Assembly: GCA_030065635.1 (NCBI GenBank)
Contig: JASJDJ010000071.1
Span: forward strand, 1 to 33,409
Direction of reading: 5' to 3'
Length of the DNA stretch: 33,409 bases
DNA from: Xenococcaceae cyanobacterium MO_188.B32
GTDB taxonomy: Bacteria > Cyanobacteriota > Cyanobacteriia > Cyanobacteriales > Xenococcaceae
In this document: one piece after another, positions 32,655-33,409 of the stretch
How positions within the stretch are numbered: position 1 is the stretch's first letter
Layout of the letters: each line of letters begins with the position of its first letter
The notes under the pieces: generated by a model
What the model saw: the letters and a program-made list of their open reading frames with translations, nothing else
Databases searched by the model: none
Told to the model about the DNA's origin: nothing
Position numbers and translations under genes: made by a program

Positions 32655-33409
32655 ATGACTCGTTCTCGATTCTTCCACACTTCTTTCTTCTTGGTGTTTG
32701 CTGCTCTTTATTATGTGTTAGACAGCAACGTGTATGCTCAAACAGACATTTCTGCAAGAAATCCAAGAACAATTGAGACTTACGAGAAACTTATCACTAG
32801 AGAGGACGGAGTTCCCTTATTTGGAATTTTTGAAAAGCTATTTTCAATTTCTGGAGGAGGGTCAAACCCCTACACGAGTGTTGAAGCCAAAGCAGAGCTC
32901 ATAAGCCCAAGCGGTAAAAGAGCAACGAGCCCACTTTTCTGGAACGGCGGAAAAACCTTCGGTCTTCGATTTTCTCCAAACGAGAAGGGACTGTGGTCGT
33001 TCAATGTAACTTCAAACGACAGTGGACTTGACGGTCAAAAAGGTCAGTTTCAAGTTACTTCGTCCTCAAATAAAGGAAGTATAGTGCCAATGAAGGAAGC
33101 TCCCTACCACTTTCAATACGAAAATGGAGAACCATTTTTCTTTTGGGGTGAAACCGCGTGGGCTGGTTTCATAAACACAAGCAAACAAAACAATCGTTCC
33201 AGATTTTTTGACTACGTAGATGTCCGAGCCGCTCAAGGATATAATGTTATGACCCTTCAAGCGTACGGAAACGCTGGAACTAGAAACGAAGGAGGAGAGC
33301 CATTTACAAATTTTAGCAATGAAATTATTAACGTTGATTATTGGAAGGAAGTAGATAAACGCATTGAATATATCGGGTCGAAAGGAATAATTTCCTGGCT
33401 CTATATGAT
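32655..33409 (+). CDS. Secreted DUF5060/DUF4038 (apiosidase-like) putative glycoside hydrolase, 3' end missing
   Basis: This frame is open from ATG 32655 to the window end (251 codons) with no stop. Residues 1-29 form a signal peptide (FFHTSFFLVFAALYYVL, cleavage likely after VYA). A DUF5060-type beta-sandwich follows (about 35-145): NPYTSVEAKAELISPSGK, SPLFWNGGKTFGLRFSPNE and KGLWSFNVTSNDSGLDGQ. A short linker, YHFQYENGEPFFFWGETAW, then leads into the DUF4038 (beta/alpha)8 domain with VRAAQGYNVMTLQAYG. Related proteins are extracellular glycosidases, including GH140 apiosidases. The catalytic acids lie beyond the window. Codon choice (frequent AAC, TTC, CTT, GGA) differs from upstream genes and no HIP1 sites occur, suggesting transfer. 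Confidence 0.8.
   Translation, partial: MTRSRFFHTSFFLVFAALYYVLDSNVYAQTDISARNPRTIETYEKLITREDGVPLFGIFEKLFSISGGGSNPYTSVEAKAELISPSGKRATSPLFWNGGKTFGLRFSPNEKGLWSFNVTSNDSGLDGQKGQFQVTSSSNKGSIVPMKEAPYHFQYENGEPFFFWGETAWAGFINTSKQNNRSRFFDYVDVRAAQGYNVMTLQAYGNAGTRNEGGEPFTNFSNEIINVDYWKEVDKRIEYIGSKGIISWLYM

Noticed and set aside
33066-33260. Minus-strand frame near the right end
   Set aside because: It is antisense to the DUF5060/DUF4038 gene, whose plus-strand frame has domain motifs and stays open to the window end.
1-33409. tRNA or rRNA genes
   Set aside because: No cloverleaf with a GTTCGAATC-like T-loop or rRNA signature was noticed; the intergenic gaps are short or occupied by the repeats listed.

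Overview
The window is cyanobacterial. HIP1 palindromes (GCGATCGC) recur in genes throughout, heptamer tandem repeats occur between genes, and the gene content (HepA-type exporter, PixGHIJL phototaxis operon with bilin-type GAF domains, TnpB and IS630 remnants) fits a multicellular or baeocystous cyanobacterium better than any other phylum. Species cannot be named from the sequence.

Region 1 (1-13295) is one co-directional exopolysaccharide locus. It holds a Wzc-type polysaccharide co-polymerase with a degenerate kinase domain, a HepA-like ABC exporter, three glycosyltransferases (one GT2, two GT4), five different sulfotransferases and one ATP-grasp-like protein. The most direct reading is a sulfated extracellular polysaccharide: glycosyltransferases build the repeat, sulfotransferases decorate it with PAPS, and the ABC protein and Wzc homologue move and size it. 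The sulfated cyanobacterial polysaccharide synechan (xss locus of Synechocystis) is a known precedent, but the combination here is its own.

Region 2 (13296-14516) is a decayed IS605-type tnpB with hairpins at its 3' end, then a leader with three helically phased TTTAGACA repeats, a sigma70-like promoter and a structured transcript start.

Region 3 (14517-24532) is a chemotaxis-like phototaxis operon: PatA/PixG-type regulator, CheY (PixH), CheW (PixI), a soluble four-GAF cyanobacteriochrome MCP (PixJ), a CheA hybrid (PixL) and an extra CheW. Its position next to the polysaccharide locus suggests, but does not prove, that light-directed motility and slime production are linked.

Region 4 (24569-31050) is mostly housekeeping: holA on the minus strand, a small secreted PPC-domain protein, an M48 metalloprotease homologue whose HExxH reads HQxxH, a DUF456 membrane protein, a small zinc-ribbon protein, and an AddB-like PD-(D/E)XK nuclease carrying an in-frame palindromic insertion.

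Region 5 (31051-33409) is an accessory junction: a possible group II intron scrap, a 5'-truncated IS630 transposase, a cluster of TTTTGGCG-CGCCAAAA palindromes, a tiny membrane-peptide gene whose stop codon was displaced by a 188-bp MITE with ISL3-like ends and an intact 8-bp target duplication, and the start of a secreted DUF5060/DUF4038 (apiosidase-like) glycoside hydrolase that runs off the window. No tRNA, rRNA or CRISPR array was seen.
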